Part shown: in pieces, positions 8,184 through 17,425 of the stretch
How the letters are laid out: each line of letters starts with the position of its first letter
Numbering within the stretch: the first letter of the stretch is position 1
From: Candidatus Accumulibacter conexus
Lineage (GTDB): Bacteria; Pseudomonadota; Gammaproteobacteria; Burkholderiales; Rhodocyclaceae
Length of the DNA: 64,000 nucleotides
Direction: 5' to 3'
Assembly (NCBI GenBank): GCA_017592775.1
Contig: JAGFNJ010000014.1
Location: 26,568-90,567 of the forward strand
The notes under the pieces: generated by a model
Databases searched by the model: none
Told to the model about the DNA's origin: nothing
The model's input: the letters and a program-made list of their open reading frames with translations, nothing else
Position numbers and translations under genes: made by a program

Positions 8184-11036
8184 TCACAGCCGCCAGCCGA
8201 CGTCGCCGTAGGCGGTCAGGCTGAGGGCAAAACCGTCACCGCCGGCGAGCAGGCGGCGCCGGGTGGCGAGAAAGACCTCGCCGAAGGTCCGCTCGCTGCC
8301 GGCCGCCGCCTTCAGCTCCGCCAGCAGTTCGGCGACGAAGGCGACGGCGCGCCGGCCACGGATCGTCGCCAGCGTGCCGATGACCAGTGCCGCCCGCTCG
8401 CGCTTGAACGCCTCGACGAAGTTGAGGAAAGGCACCTCGCTCAGTTGCGTGCTGCAACCGAGCAGCAGCACCACCGGCGCGGCGGCAGCCGGCCCGGCGA
8501 CGTACGAGGTCTCGAGTTCGGGACGCGTCAGCAGCACACCGCCGATCTCCAGCCCGCTGATCCCCGGGTGCGCCGGATCCTCCTGCGAATGCGGCAGCAG
8601 CAGGAGCAGCGACGGCGAATCCTCGGCGATGGCGCGCTCCCATTCGGCCCAGTCGCGCACCGTCCGCGTGCTCGTCGCCACTTGGCGCACGGCATCGAGG
8701 ATACCACCGGGGTCGCCGAGATCCTGCGCCCGCACCCGCTTGCTGGCGCCGACGAGCACCGAGCGCAGGGCGTCGAGACGATCGGCGCCGGGCTGCGGCA
8801 GACTGATCGTGTAGTCGGCTCCGCTCGCCGCCGCCATCTCCGGCTGCCGCTCGATGACGCAGTGGAGCCCCCAGAAACGCAACGGGCAATGGAAGCCGCG
8901 ATCGTCGCGGTGCGCACACTGCTCATGGCTGCCTTCGCCGAGCAGCGCCGCGCGCGCGTTCGGGCACAGTGGCGCAGCGGCCTGCGGCAACGGTGCGGCG
9001 TAGAGAATCTCGACCGGCAGCCAGGCGCCGGCACGCGCCTCGACGACCTGGATGCGCGCCCCCTCGGGCACCCTGCCCTGCAATGGCGCCGGCAGTGCCT
9101 TGAGGAGCGAACGCCCGTAACGCGCGAGTGCGTCGAAGAGCTGCAGCAGCGCCGGATCGTCGAGTGACCCGCGGGCAGCGGTGAAACTCGCCTCGGCGGA
9201 CAGCAACGTCTTGACCTCGCTGACCAGCCGGTCGATGCCGACCGGTTCGCGGAAGCTGACTTCGCTGCCGACGACGGTGGTGAAACCCGCCTCGCCGCTG
9301 GCCGCGTGATTGACGACGATGGCGGCGTCGAAGGGCTGCGCCGTCGGCGACGGGTCGAAGGACGCCGCGACGCGGTTCTCGACCGTCAGCGACAAGCGCC
9401 CACCGGTTCCGGCGAGCGGCGAGCAAAGGATCAGCGTCTGCAGGACACGCGTTTCATGGACGATCAGGATGCGCGCCCGGTATTCGTCGCGCACCCCATG
9501 CGTGCGGAAGCTCAAACGACAAGGCTGGCTGTCGCCCTCCGGCGGCAGGAACAGACGCCCCTGCTGCGGTGTGTGCAGGCGACCGCCGGCGGTCCGCACC
9601 AGCGGCACGAAGAACAGGTCGAGCCAGTGACCGGCATCCGCCGGCGGCAGAAGTCCGCTCGGAAAGACCTCCGGCGCGCCCACCGCCGTCGCCCGCGGCA
9701 AGCCGATGTCGAAGTCGATCAGGTAGGCGCGATCGCTGGCCAGACGGTCCTCGACCCGCAGCGGTCGCGCCGCGTCGCTGACGTCGATGACGCTACAGTT
9801 GAGCCGCCGCTGCTCGCCGGCGCTGGCCGCGGCATCGCCGGCGCCATCCGGCGCCGCCGCCAGCCGCGCGCCGAGCCGCCCCTCGAGCGCGCGACGCAGA
9901 CGGGCCAGCTCGATGGCCTCGCCGGCATCGCTCGCCCAGGAGGTGCGCGTGGCGCTGGCGGTCAACGACCGTGCCAGCGCCGCCAACTCGCTGTCTGGCG
10001 GCCCGCCGCCGCGGCTTGCCGGCGACCGCGCAGCCGCCTCCGCGACCAGCGGCTGCGCGGGCGGCAGCAGGTGCTCCACCTGACGCGCCAGCCGCTGCGC
10101 CGCCGCCGTCAGGCGGGCAGCGACGATCAGCCGGCGCGCGGCGAAGAGCAGCGCCGGTTCGCCGCCAGCGCCATCCTGCGCCGCCGGCAGCGCCCGCTGC
10201 AGCGCGACATCGAGCGGCATGTCACCGGCAAGCTGTGCCAGCAGCGAATCGACGTACTCGCCGTGCCGCTCGCGCTCAACTGCGGCAATGCCGACGCCGC
10301 CGCCCAGCACCTCGGCGCGCAACGCGCCGACGAGTGGCAGGATTCGCTCGCCGGCGGTGCCAGCGCCGCCGAGCACCAGCACACAGGCGGCACGCGGACG
10401 ACGCGCCGACTGCAGCACCCGCGCCAGGCCACGCCGCAGGTCCTCCGGCAACAACAGCAGCTCGCACTCCTCGTCGGCGGGGACGAGCTGCAGCAGATCC
10501 GGCCAGCGGCCCGCCGCCAGCGCCGCCACCAGCCCGTCGGCGGGCGCATCGCCAAGGACGGCGACGCGCAGCGGCCAGCCCCAGCTGATCGGTCGCTGCC
10601 GCCCATCCAGGCGCAGATAGGCCGAACTCGCGAGGTCGACGCCGCTGCCGAGCAGCAGCCCGAACAACCACGGCACGTCCGGCAGCACGGGCGGCCGGTC
10701 GGCGGCGCCGGGCTGCGGGTCGATCTCGAGCCGCAGCAGCGCGCCCCCTGCATCCCGGCCAGGCAAGCGGCACGCGCGGAAGGCATCCCAGGCAGCGACG
10801 AACTCCTCCGCCGGCGGCAACGCGGCGCCACCGGCGGCGATCGCCGACAAGACGGCGGCGAGGTGCTCGAGCCGCAGGACGGCGACTTCGCCGGCGGTGG
10901 CGCCAAGGCTGCGCGCGGCAGCCAGCGGCGGCGGCCCGTCGCGCCCGACACCGAGCAACGCAGCGGCGGCCACGGCGCGGGCGAACGACTCCTGCGGCAG
11001 ACCGGCACCCCAGGCCCCGAACAGCGATCGGCTCAT
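8184..11036 (-). CDS. Large CHAT (caspase-like) protease-domain protein
   Basis: 950 residues. The C-terminal 300 or so form a CHAT domain: LPVEILY strand, FWGLHCVIER, then the catalytic pair LLLLLPHSQ (His816) and VVLLLGCSTQ (Cys861), followed by ERAALVIGTLATIRG and TFGEVFLATRRRLL as in other CHAT domains. Between the first two motifs sits a Cys/His-rich insert (Cys691, 707, 717, 726 with nearby His) that could bind zinc. Residues about 120-310 look like a second, degenerate CHAT-like unit with no Cys at the active position. The middle (about 400-640) is predicted mostly beta. The start at 11036 follows GGAGGG; an ATG at 11222 would add 62 low-complexity residues. CHAT enzymes cleave partner proteins in bacterial conflict systems; the target here is unknown. 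Confidence 0.78.
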   Translation of the reverse strand: MSRSLFGAWGAGLPQESFARAVAAAALLGVGRDGPPPLAAARSLGATAGEVAVLRLEHLAAVLSAIAAGGAALPPAEEFVAAWDAFRACRLPGRDAGGALLRLEIDPQPGAADRPPVLPDVPWLFGLLLGSGVDLASSAYLRLDGRQRPISWGWPLRVAVLGDAPADGLVAALAAGRWPDLLQLVPADEECELLLLPEDLRRGLARVLQSARRPRAACVLVLGGAGTAGERILPLVGALRAEVLGGGVGIAAVERERHGEYVDSLLAQLAGDMPLDVALQRALPAAQDGAGGEPALLFAARRLIVAARLTAAAQRLARQVEHLLPPAQPLVAEAAARSPASRGGGPPDSELAALARSLTASATRTSWASDAGEAIELARLRRALEGRLGARLAAAPDGAGDAAASAGEQRRLNCSVIDVSDAARPLRVEDRLASDRAYLIDFDIGLPRATAVGAPEVFPSGLLPPADAGHWLDLFFVPLVRTAGGRLHTPQQGRLFLPPEGDSQPCRLSFRTHGVRDEYRARILIVHETRVLQTLILCSPLAGTGGRLSLTVENRVAASFDPSPTAQPFDAAIVVNHAASGEAGFTTVVGSEVSFREPVGIDRLVSEVKTLLSAEASFTAARGSLDDPALLQLFDALARYGRSLLKALPAPLQGRVPEGARIQVVEARAGAWLPVEILYAAPLPQAAAPLCPNARAALLGEGSHEQCAHRDDRGFHCPLRFWGLHCVIERQPEMAAASGADYTISLPQPGADRLDALRSVLVGASKRVRAQDLGDPGGILDAVRQVATSTRTVRDWAEWERAIAEDSPSLLLLLPHSQEDPAHPGISGLEIGGVLLTRPELETSYVAGPAAAAPVVLLLGCSTQLSEVPFLNFVEAFKRERAALVIGTLATIRGRRAVAFVAELLAELKAAAGSERTFGEVFLATRRRLLAGGDGFALSLTAYGDVGWRL

Positions 11037-11437
11037 CCTTCCCTCCCTGCCTGTCATCCCTCGGTCATCGGCACGCGGCCGCCATTGCCGCCGCGGCTGC
11101 GCTCCTGCCTGCCGCCCGCCGGGGACTGCGCGCAGCCCCAGCGGCGGTACCCGGCGACAGCGATTATGCTGCAAATCGAAGCGGCTGCGCGCCGGCCGCA
11201 CAGCAGCCGGCAATTGCGCCACCGATTGTCGGCCCGCTGCCCGCCTGGCGGCGACTGCAACGAGAAGTAATGCCGCCTTCCCTCGCGCTGGCTCTCGTAT
11301 ACTCGCGCTGCTCGGAAAGAAGGGCGTCGGCCGAACCAGGCCGGCGCCCCCGGCAACTGCGGCCGACGGCCGCCATCCCCTTGCTTCAACGCCGATGGTC
11401 AGACGATGAACGAACAGCTACGCAAAGCAGGAGAACG
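11037..11437. other. Divergent intergenic region
   Basis: About 400 bp between the leftward CHAT gene and the rightward glycosyltransferase operon. It must hold promoters for both. A TATACT hexamer at 11298-11303 could be a -10 box for the rightward genes, but no good -35 box stands 16-18 bp before it. No open frame here looks like a protein and I see no RNA gene or repeat. Confidence 0.4.
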
Positions 11438-13075
11438 ATGAGCGCCGCCGACGCGGTGCCGGCCATTGCCGCCAACGGCCCGGGCGCAACGACCGCTGCG
11501 GACCGGCTCGCCCTCGCCGGCCTGCTGGCGATCGCCCTGGCAGTCAGGCTGGCCTTCTACACCGGCTTCTTCGGTTCCGACGAGGTGACCTACGTCGCCA
11601 ACGCCTACCGGCTGCTCGACGGCGACTGGCAAGTCTCGAGCTACGTCGGCAGCAACCGCTACGGCATGAACCTGCCGCTGGCCGCGATGGCCTTCCTCTT
11701 CGGTCGCCACGAGATGGTCGCCAACGCCTATCCGCTGCTCTGCTCGCTGGGCGAGGTCGCACTGGTGTTTCATTTCGGCCGCCAACTGCTCGGCCTGCGG
11801 GCAGCCGTCCTCGGCGCGCTGCTGCTGGCGCTGCTGCCGCTGCACGCACACTACGCCGGACGCCTGATGGCCGACGCGCCGCTGGCGCTGATGATCACCG
11901 CCAGTTTCCTGTTCTTCTGGCACGGCGAGCGCAACGGCGATCGCTGCAGTTTCGTCATCGCCGGCCTGGCGGCGGGATGCAGCTTCTGGATCAAGCCGCA
12001 CGCCATCATCTACCTCGCGGTCTTTGCCGCCTATCCTCTTCTCGCCCGGCGCTGGGACCGGCGCTGGCTGCTGATGGCCGGTGCCTGCGGCCTGATGATC
12101 GCCGCCAACTGCCTGCTGTTCCGCTTCCTCAGCGGCGACTTCTTCTTCCTCGTCGAAGCGATGCGTTCCCGGCACACCTGCGTCGACCGGGCGGCGGCGG
12201 CCGCCGCCGACCCGTTCCATGTCTCCGCCGGCTACTACCTGGTCTATCTGCTGGCCAGGGTCTACCACACCTGGATCGTCTTCCACCTGGCGCTGGCAGC
12301 CCTCTTCCTCTGGTGGTTGCGCCGCCGCCGCGGAGCGACAGCCGACGACGATGCGATGCGCTTCCTCCTCTGGTGGGCGGCCGGGCTGCTGCTCGTCTTC
12401 TCGCTCTTCGTCGCTTCGTGGAATCCGTTCGTCCTGATCCCGAAACAGACGAACTACATGCTGATGTTCGTCGCGCCGCTGGCGCTCCTCGCCGGCCACG
12501 CGCTGGCCCGCGCCCGCGGCGTACCGTTCCTGATCCTGCTGCTGCTCGTCGCCGGGCCGGCGCTGTTGCTGACCGCGATGCAGCAGAGCCTGATCCACGT
12601 GTTCACCGCGAACAGCAAGGCGACCGTCGAATTCGCCCGGGCACACGCCGACGCCGAGGTCTACGGCAACACCAACGCCGTCCGCGCTGCGCAGTTCGCC
12701 CGCCTGGTGCAGCCGCACGCGGCGCTTGCCGAGATCCGTCCCATTGCCGACCTGCTGGCGGGCGCCGACGACGGGCGCGGCGCATCACCACCGCCGCCGC
12801 CGGCACCGCGCTACGTGGTGATCGACAGCGAGACCGTGAGCTGGGGCCGCGACGAGCCGCTGCGCGACATCAGCCAAGTACCGCCGTGCTGGATCGGCGA
12901 AGGCGTCCTGCAGCCCTCGGCGTACGGCCTGGGTCCATTGCTCCTGCGGCAGTTCGCTGCCTTCGCCGCGCTGCTGCCGGAGACGCTGGCGATGCGTGCC
13001 CGGCCGGCGCTGGCTTCGCTGACGCAGCCGCGGCCGGCATACGTCTACCGCATTCCGGCGCAGGGCTGCGGCTGA
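11438..13075 (+). CDS. GT39/ArnT-like membrane glycosyltransferase
   Basis: 545 residues with about 10-12 membrane helices and a periplasmic C-terminal part. Similarity to the dolichyl-phosphate-mannose / ArnT family (PMT_2) shows in FYTGFFGSDEVTYVANAYR, the first periplasmic loop with the acidic catalytic residues, and in HAHYAGRLMADAPLAL. Such enzymes move a sugar from a polyprenyl-phosphate carrier to a lipid or protein on the outer face of the inner membrane. The ATG at 11438 is preceded by CAGGAGAAC; an earlier ATG at 11270 gives no family similarity. It opens a five-gene unit and is separated from the next gene by one base. Acceptor unknown. Confidence 0.82.
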   Translation: MSAADAVPAIAANGPGATTAADRLALAGLLAIALAVRLAFYTGFFGSDEVTYVANAYRLLDGDWQVSSYVGSNRYGMNLPLAAMAFLFGRHEMVANAYPLLCSLGEVALVFHFGRQLLGLRAAVLGALLLALLPLHAHYAGRLMADAPLALMITASFLFFWHGERNGDRCSFVIAGLAAGCSFWIKPHAIIYLAVFAAYPLLARRWDRRWLLMAGACGLMIAANCLLFRFLSGDFFFLVEAMRSRHTCVDRAAAAAADPFHVSAGYYLVYLLARVYHTWIVFHLALAALFLWWLRRRRGATADDDAMRFLLWWAAGLLLVFSLFVASWNPFVLIPKQTNYMLMFVAPLALLAGHALARARGVPFLILLLLVAGPALLLTAMQQSLIHVFTANSKATVEFARAHADAEVYGNTNAVRAAQFARLVQPHAALAEIRPIADLLAGADDGRGASPPPPPAPRYVVIDSETVSWGRDEPLRDISQVPPCWIGEGVLQPSAYGLGPLLLRQFAAFAALLPETLAMRARPALASLTQPRPAYVYRIPAQGCG

Positions 13076-13076
13076 G

Positions 13077-14081
13077 ATGAGCACCGCCCCCGCCGCCGCC
13101 AGCAGCGATCCACCCATTCCTGCCGCGCCACCGCCTTCGGTCTCGGTCGTCGTACCGGTTTTCGGCAACGGCGAGAACCTGCGCGAACTCGTCAGCCGGG
13201 TGCAGGCCGCCCTGTCGCCGCTGGTCTCCGGCCTCGAGCTGATCCTGGTCAACGATGGCAGCGGGCGCCGCAGTTGGCAGGCCATCGAGGCACTGGCGCG
13301 GCGAGAACCGCAGGTGCGGGGGATTGACCTGATGCACAACTACGGCCAGCACAATGCGCTGCTCGCCGGCATCACCCGGGCCACGAACTCGATCATCGTC
13401 ACCATGGACGACGATCTGCAGCATCCGCCCGAGGAACTGCCGAAACTGCTGGCAGCGATCGGCGAAGGCAACGATGTCGCCTACGGCAAGCCGCAGCGGC
13501 GCGAGCACTCGCCGTGGCGCAACCTCGCTTCGCGGCTCACCAAGCGCGCCGTACGGGCCGCCCTCGGGGCGCAGATGGCGGAAAAGAGCAGCGCCTTCCG
13601 CATGTTCCGTGCCGAACTCAAGGAAGGGTTCGCCGGCTTTCGCGACGCCCAGGTGTCGATCGACGTCCTCCTCTCCTGGAGCGCGGACCGGGTGGCCTGC
13701 GTCGCCGTCGATCATCATCCGCGCCGGCAGGGGCACTCGGGGTACGACCTGGGCAAGCTGCTGGCGGTCACCCTCGGCATGATCACCGGCTATTCGACGC
13801 TGCCGCTGCGCCTGGCCAGCGGCCTCGGGCTGCTGGCGGCAACGCTCGGCCTCGGGCTGCTGTTCTGGTTGCTGCTGCAGATGCTGACGGCTGACGGCCA
13901 GCCCAGCGGGCTGACCCTGATCGCCGCGATGATTGCGCTCTTCGCCGGGCTGCAGTTGTTCGCCATCGGCGTCGTTGGCGAGTACCTCGCCCGCATGCAC
14001 TTCCGCACGCTGGGAAAACCGGCCTTCGTCATCCGCACGGAAACGGCCCCAACACCACGACTGGAGAACCAGGATTCATGA
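13077..14081 (+). CDS. ArnC/GtrB-like polyprenyl-phosphate glycosyltransferase (GT2)
   Basis: 334 residues. The GT-A domain runs from SVSVVVPVFGNGENL through LVNDGSG and the MDDDLQHPPEELP motif (metal and donor binding, about residues 104-116), and two membrane helices lie near the C-terminus (about 245-310), the layout of ArnC, GtrB and DPM1. The family attaches an activated sugar to undecaprenyl phosphate on the cytoplasmic face. It starts one base after the GT39 gene and overlaps the ATP-grasp gene by ATGA, so the three are translated from one mRNA. It would make the donor that the GT39 enzyme uses. Sugar identity is not visible. Confidence 0.85.
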   Translation: MSTAPAAASSDPPIPAAPPPSVSVVVPVFGNGENLRELVSRVQAALSPLVSGLELILVNDGSGRRSWQAIEALARREPQVRGIDLMHNYGQHNALLAGITRATNSIIVTMDDDLQHPPEELPKLLAAIGEGNDVAYGKPQRREHSPWRNLASRLTKRAVRAALGAQMAEKSSAFRMFRAELKEGFAGFRDAQVSIDVLLSWSADRVACVAVDHHPRRQGHSGYDLGKLLAVTLGMITGYSTLPLRLASGLGLLAATLGLGLLFWLLLQMLTADGQPSGLTLIAAMIALFAGLQLFAIGVVGEYLARMHFRTLGKPAFVIRTETAPTPRLENQDS

Positions 14082-15205
14082 GGAAGGCTCTCATCCTCGG
14101 CACCGGCGCCGCGCAGGTAGACGCCATCCATTACCTCAGGGAAGCCGGCTGGTGGGTGATCGGTTGCAGCTACCTGCGCGAGGGCCCGGGGCTTTCCCTG
14201 GTGCACGAGTTCAGGCAGATCAACATCACCGACGTCCCGGCACTCGAAGAGCTGGCGCGCCATGAGGGGGTCGAACTCGTCTATTCGGTCGGTTCCGACC
14301 TCGCCATGCCGGCGGTCGTGAGGGTCGCCACCGCCCTCGGACTGCGCCGCTTCATCTCGCCCGCGCTGGCCGACCTGACGCAGAACAAGGTCAGCCTGCG
14401 CGACCACCTGCGAAGTCACCACATCAGCCCGGTCAGCTACCGGCAACTGCGACGGCGCGCCGACGCCACCGGCTGGGACCACTTCCCGGCGATCGTCAAA
14501 CCGGCCGACAGCCAGGGGCAGCGCGGCGTCTGCCGCGCCGACTCGATGGACGAACTCCTGGCGTGCCTGGAGCCGGCGCTCACGGCGTCGCGCAGCGCCA
14601 CCGCCATCGTCGAGGAGCTTCTCGACGGCCCCGAGGTCTCGGCCAACGTCTTCGTCGTCGGCGGCGAGATCGTCGTCAATGAGCTTTCAGACCGACTGGT
14701 GGTCGCCGACTTCCCGGGTGGAATCCCGCGCGGGCACGTGCTGCCGGCGCAGAGCGCCAGCGACACCGTTCTCGCCGAGGCGAGAACGCTCGCCGAACGA
14801 TGCGTGCGGGCGCTGGGAATCGAGAACGGCCCGGTCTATCTGCAAATGAAGCTCACCCGCTGCGGACCGCGCATCATCGAGATCACGCCGCGCCTCGACG
14901 GCTGCCACATCTGGCGCCTGATCCTGGAGGCGCGGGGAATCGACCTGCTGGCAGCCAGCTTCCAGCTACTGGCCGGGGAACCGCTGCGCGCCCTCGACGG
15001 ACCGCGGCGAGCCGACGATGTCAGCCTGCACTTCTTCCTGCAGGCGCCCGGCGAGCCGTTCTCGCGGGCGCCACATCAACCACCGCCAGCGGCCCTCCAC
15101 AGCGAGTTCTACCTGCAGGAGGGCCACATCGTCGCGGCGGTCAACGGCCACCTCGAGAAAGTCGGCTATTGCCTGCTGCGGGAGCCGGCATGCGCATCGC
15201 GCTGA
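14078..15205 (+). CDS. ATP-grasp family ligase
   Basis: 375 residues. The N-terminal Rossmann-like part begins KALILGTGAAQVDAIHYL; the ATP-grasp core has FPAIVKPADSQGQRGV (ATP-binding Lys and Gly-rich loop, about 145-160), AIVEELLDGPEVSANVF, and the metal-binding EITPRLDGCH near residue 270. This resembles CarB/PylC-type carboxylate-amine ligases, which join a carboxylate to an amine through an acyl phosphate. The start overlaps the GT2 stop (ATGA). In this context it probably adds an amino acid or other acid to an amino sugar, or makes a precursor; that is inference, and no substrate residue can be assigned. Confidence 0.8.
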   Translation: MRKALILGTGAAQVDAIHYLREAGWWVIGCSYLREGPGLSLVHEFRQINITDVPALEELARHEGVELVYSVGSDLAMPAVVRVATALGLRRFISPALADLTQNKVSLRDHLRSHHISPVSYRQLRRRADATGWDHFPAIVKPADSQGQRGVCRADSMDELLACLEPALTASRSATAIVEELLDGPEVSANVFVVGGEIVVNELSDRLVVADFPGGIPRGHVLPAQSASDTVLAEARTLAERCVRALGIENGPVYLQMKLTRCGPRIIEITPRLDGCHIWRLILEARGIDLLAASFQLLAGEPLRALDGPRRADDVSLHFFLQAPGEPFSRAPHQPPPAALHSEFYLQEGHIVAAVNGHLEKVGYCLLREPACASR

Positions 15206-16092
15206 CCGGCGCCAGCGGCATGCTGGGCGGCGCGTGCCTGCGCCGGCTCGCTGCCCGCGGCGACCAGGTCGTCGCCCTCGGCCGCGGCAGCGCGGCAGCG
15301 TTCGTGCATACGCGGCCCGGGATCGACCTCCGCCGCACCGACTACAGCCGCGACGATCTGCGGCTGGCGCTGCGCGACGTCGAGGCCGTGATCCACCTCG
15401 GTGCGCTGCGGGCCAACCCCGAGGCCGACCGCAGCGGCTGCCAGCCGTACTTCGAGGCCAACGTCCGCAGCACCGAGAATCTCCTCATCGCCGCGCTGGC
15501 GAACGGCGTCCGCAGCTTCTGTCTCGCCTCGTCGATCGCCGTCTACGCGCGGCACAACCCGCAGCCCTGGCGGGAAGACGACCCACCGGCGCCGATCAGC
15601 CATTACGGCATCAGCAAGCTCGCCTGCGAACACTTGGCAGCGCTCTACGGCGAGCAGGGCGGCATGCGCGTCGTCGCCCTGCGCATCGCCCAGATCATCG
15701 GTGACGACCGGAGTCGACGCCAGGGCATGCTGCTGCAGTTCATCGCCCGCGCCCGGTGCCAGCAGAGCCTGTCGCTGTGGGGCAGTGGCACGGCAGCGCG
15801 CGATCTCGTCTATGTCGACGATGTGGCCAACGCCATCCTGCTGGCGCTCGACGACGACCGCCCCGGGGGCATCTACAACATCGGCGGCGGACGCTCCTTC
15901 TCCAACCGCGAGGTAGCGGAGACGATCAACGAGGTCTTCGGCAACCCGGCCGGACTTGCGCTCGACCCGACGCGCCCGGACGAGGCAAGCAGCCAGTTCA
16001 TGGACTGCGAACGGGCCCGACGGCAGCTCGGCTGGCAGCGGCAGTGGAGCCTGCGGGCAGCGCTCGACGAGTTGCGCCGGCAAGGCGTCTGA
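15190..16092 (+). CDS. NAD-dependent sugar epimerase/dehydratase (extended SDR)
   Basis: 300 residues. The start is MRIALTGASGMLGGACLRRL with the GxxGxxG nucleotide-binding motif; ASSIAVYA and HYGISKLACEHL (YxxxK) give the SDR active site, and GTAARDLVYVDDVANAI and the NIGGG segment follow as in UDP-sugar epimerases. Enzymes of this class convert nucleotide-linked hexoses in the cytoplasm. The ATG at 15190 overlaps the ATP-grasp gene by 16 bp. Longer in-frame starts upstream lie inside that gene and show no SDR similarity. It likely supplies the sugar for the GT2/GT39 pair. Confidence 0.88.
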   Translation: MRIALTGASGMLGGACLRRLAARGDQVVALGRGSAAAFVHTRPGIDLRRTDYSRDDLRLALRDVEAVIHLGALRANPEADRSGCQPYFEANVRSTENLLIAALANGVRSFCLASSIAVYARHNPQPWREDDPPAPISHYGISKLACEHLAALYGEQGGMRVVALRIAQIIGDDRSRRQGMLLQFIARARCQQSLSLWGSGTAARDLVYVDDVANAILLALDDDRPGGIYNIGGGRSFSNREVAETINEVFGNPAGLALDPTRPDEASSQFMDCERARRQLGWQRQWSLRAALDELRRQGV

Positions 16093-16156
16093 TGAGCGGC
16101 GCGGCAGTCGCCGGGCGGCGGCCGACCGCCGCCCGCGTGTGCCGCCGGGCTGTCCG

Positions 16157-17221
16157 GTGAGCAGCCGTCGTCGCCTGCTGCTCGGGTTGCAGTTCGTCGT
16201 CGCCGGCGCCGCCCTCGCCGCTGTCGTGGCGCTGGTCGACTGGCCGGCAGCCGCCGGCGTCTGGGCGGCCGCCGACCTCCGCTGGCTCGCTGCAGCCTGG
16301 CTCCTGTCGCTCGCCGGGTTCCTGCCGGCGGCGCTGCGCTGGACCCGGCTGCTGGCGGCGGTCCACCTCCACTACCCCCTCCTGGCCGCCTACCGCGCCT
16401 ACCTGGTCGGCGTCTTCTGCGGCCTGGCGATGCCCGGAGTCATCGCTGGCGATGCCGCGCGCATCTGGCTGTGCAGCCGCGAAGCGCGCGCACCACTGGC
16501 GCTGGCAACGACCACGGTCGTCGCCGAACGCGCGCTCGGCGTCGCTGCCCTGCTGGCGATCCTCACCCTGGGCATCGGCATCGTCGGCAGCGGCGCCGCT
16601 GCCAACGTTCCCGCCTGGCTGCCCGGCGTCGGCCTGCTGCTCCTCGGCGCGCTCCTCGCCCTGCCGCGCTGCCTGCGCTGGCTCGACGACAGGTGGCCCG
16701 CACCGGCAGTGGCCCGCGCGTCACTGCCGGCCGCGCTCGTCGCCCGCCTGCGCGCCGCCACCGCCGCGCTGCGCGGCATCGGCATTGCCGACCTGCTGCT
16801 GGCGCTCGTCCTGTCGATCACCTTCCAGCTGATCGACATCGTCGTCGTCCATGCCATCGGCCGTGCGCTCGGCATCGACCTCGGACTGCCGATCCTGCTG
16901 ATCACGATGCCGCTCGTCCATCTGGCGACGGTGCTGCCGCTGTCACCGGGCGGCCTCGGCGTACGCGAGGGAACGATGGCGCTCGTCCTGGCTCAATCCG
17001 GCGTCAGCTCGTCGGCCGCCGCCCTGCTGGCACTGACGGTCTTCCTCAATCGCGTCCTCGTCGGCGCCGTCGGCGGCCTCGCCCATCTCGCCGGCGGCAG
17101 CAGGCTGGCGGACGCCGGCGCCCACCCGCCCGACGCTGCCGCCGCAGCGGTGGTCGGCCAGTGCAATCCGCCTGCCCGCGTCGACCGCGGCGGCAAGGCC
17201 GGCGGACGGCCGGGCGACTGA
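16157..17221 (+). CDS. Flippase-like membrane protein (UPF0104/LPG synthase TM family)
   Basis: 354 residues from a GTG at 16157 (VSSRRRLLLGLQF), chosen because hydrophobic family similarity begins there; upstream frame is Arg/Ser-rich and unlikely. About eight membrane helices. Family signatures are RAYLVGVFCGLAMPGVIAGDAARIW near residues 75-100, TTTVVAERALGV, and PLSPGGLGVREGTMALVL near 255-275. Relatives occur next to glycosyltransferases in glycolipid and hopanoid clusters and are suspected lipid translocases. It starts 64 bp after the epimerase and probably closes the same operon. The last 40 residues are low-complexity. Confidence 0.8.
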   Translation: MSSRRRLLLGLQFVVAGAALAAVVALVDWPAAAGVWAAADLRWLAAAWLLSLAGFLPAALRWTRLLAAVHLHYPLLAAYRAYLVGVFCGLAMPGVIAGDAARIWLCSREARAPLALATTTVVAERALGVAALLAILTLGIGIVGSGAAANVPAWLPGVGLLLLGALLALPRCLRWLDDRWPAPAVARASLPAALVARLRAATAALRGIGIADLLLALVLSITFQLIDIVVVHAIGRALGIDLGLPILLITMPLVHLATVLPLSPGGLGVREGTMALVLAQSGVSSSAAALLALTVFLNRVLVGAVGGLAHLAGGSRLADAGAHPPDAAAAAVVGQCNPPARVDRGGKAGGRPGD

Positions 17222-17425
17222 TCCGACGGCAGCAGCCGGCAACGGCAGCCAGCCATGCGACGGCGCCGCGTCGTCGTGGACAAGCGACCGGCGCCAGTCT
17301 CCTGCGACCGCCCAGCGGACGCCGCCGCGCCATGCCGCTTGCGGCCGTCAGGCGCCAGCGGCAGAAAGAGCTGCCGTGGAGCTTGCCTTCCTTCTGTGGG
17401 ATGTTCAATCTCGGCCCAATTGAGC

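Noticed and set aside
9306-11270. Long rightward open frame opposite the CHAT gene
   Set aside because: It is Arg/Gln/Ala-rich without domain motifs and lies fully antisense to a protein with recognisable domains; long antisense frames are common at this GC content.
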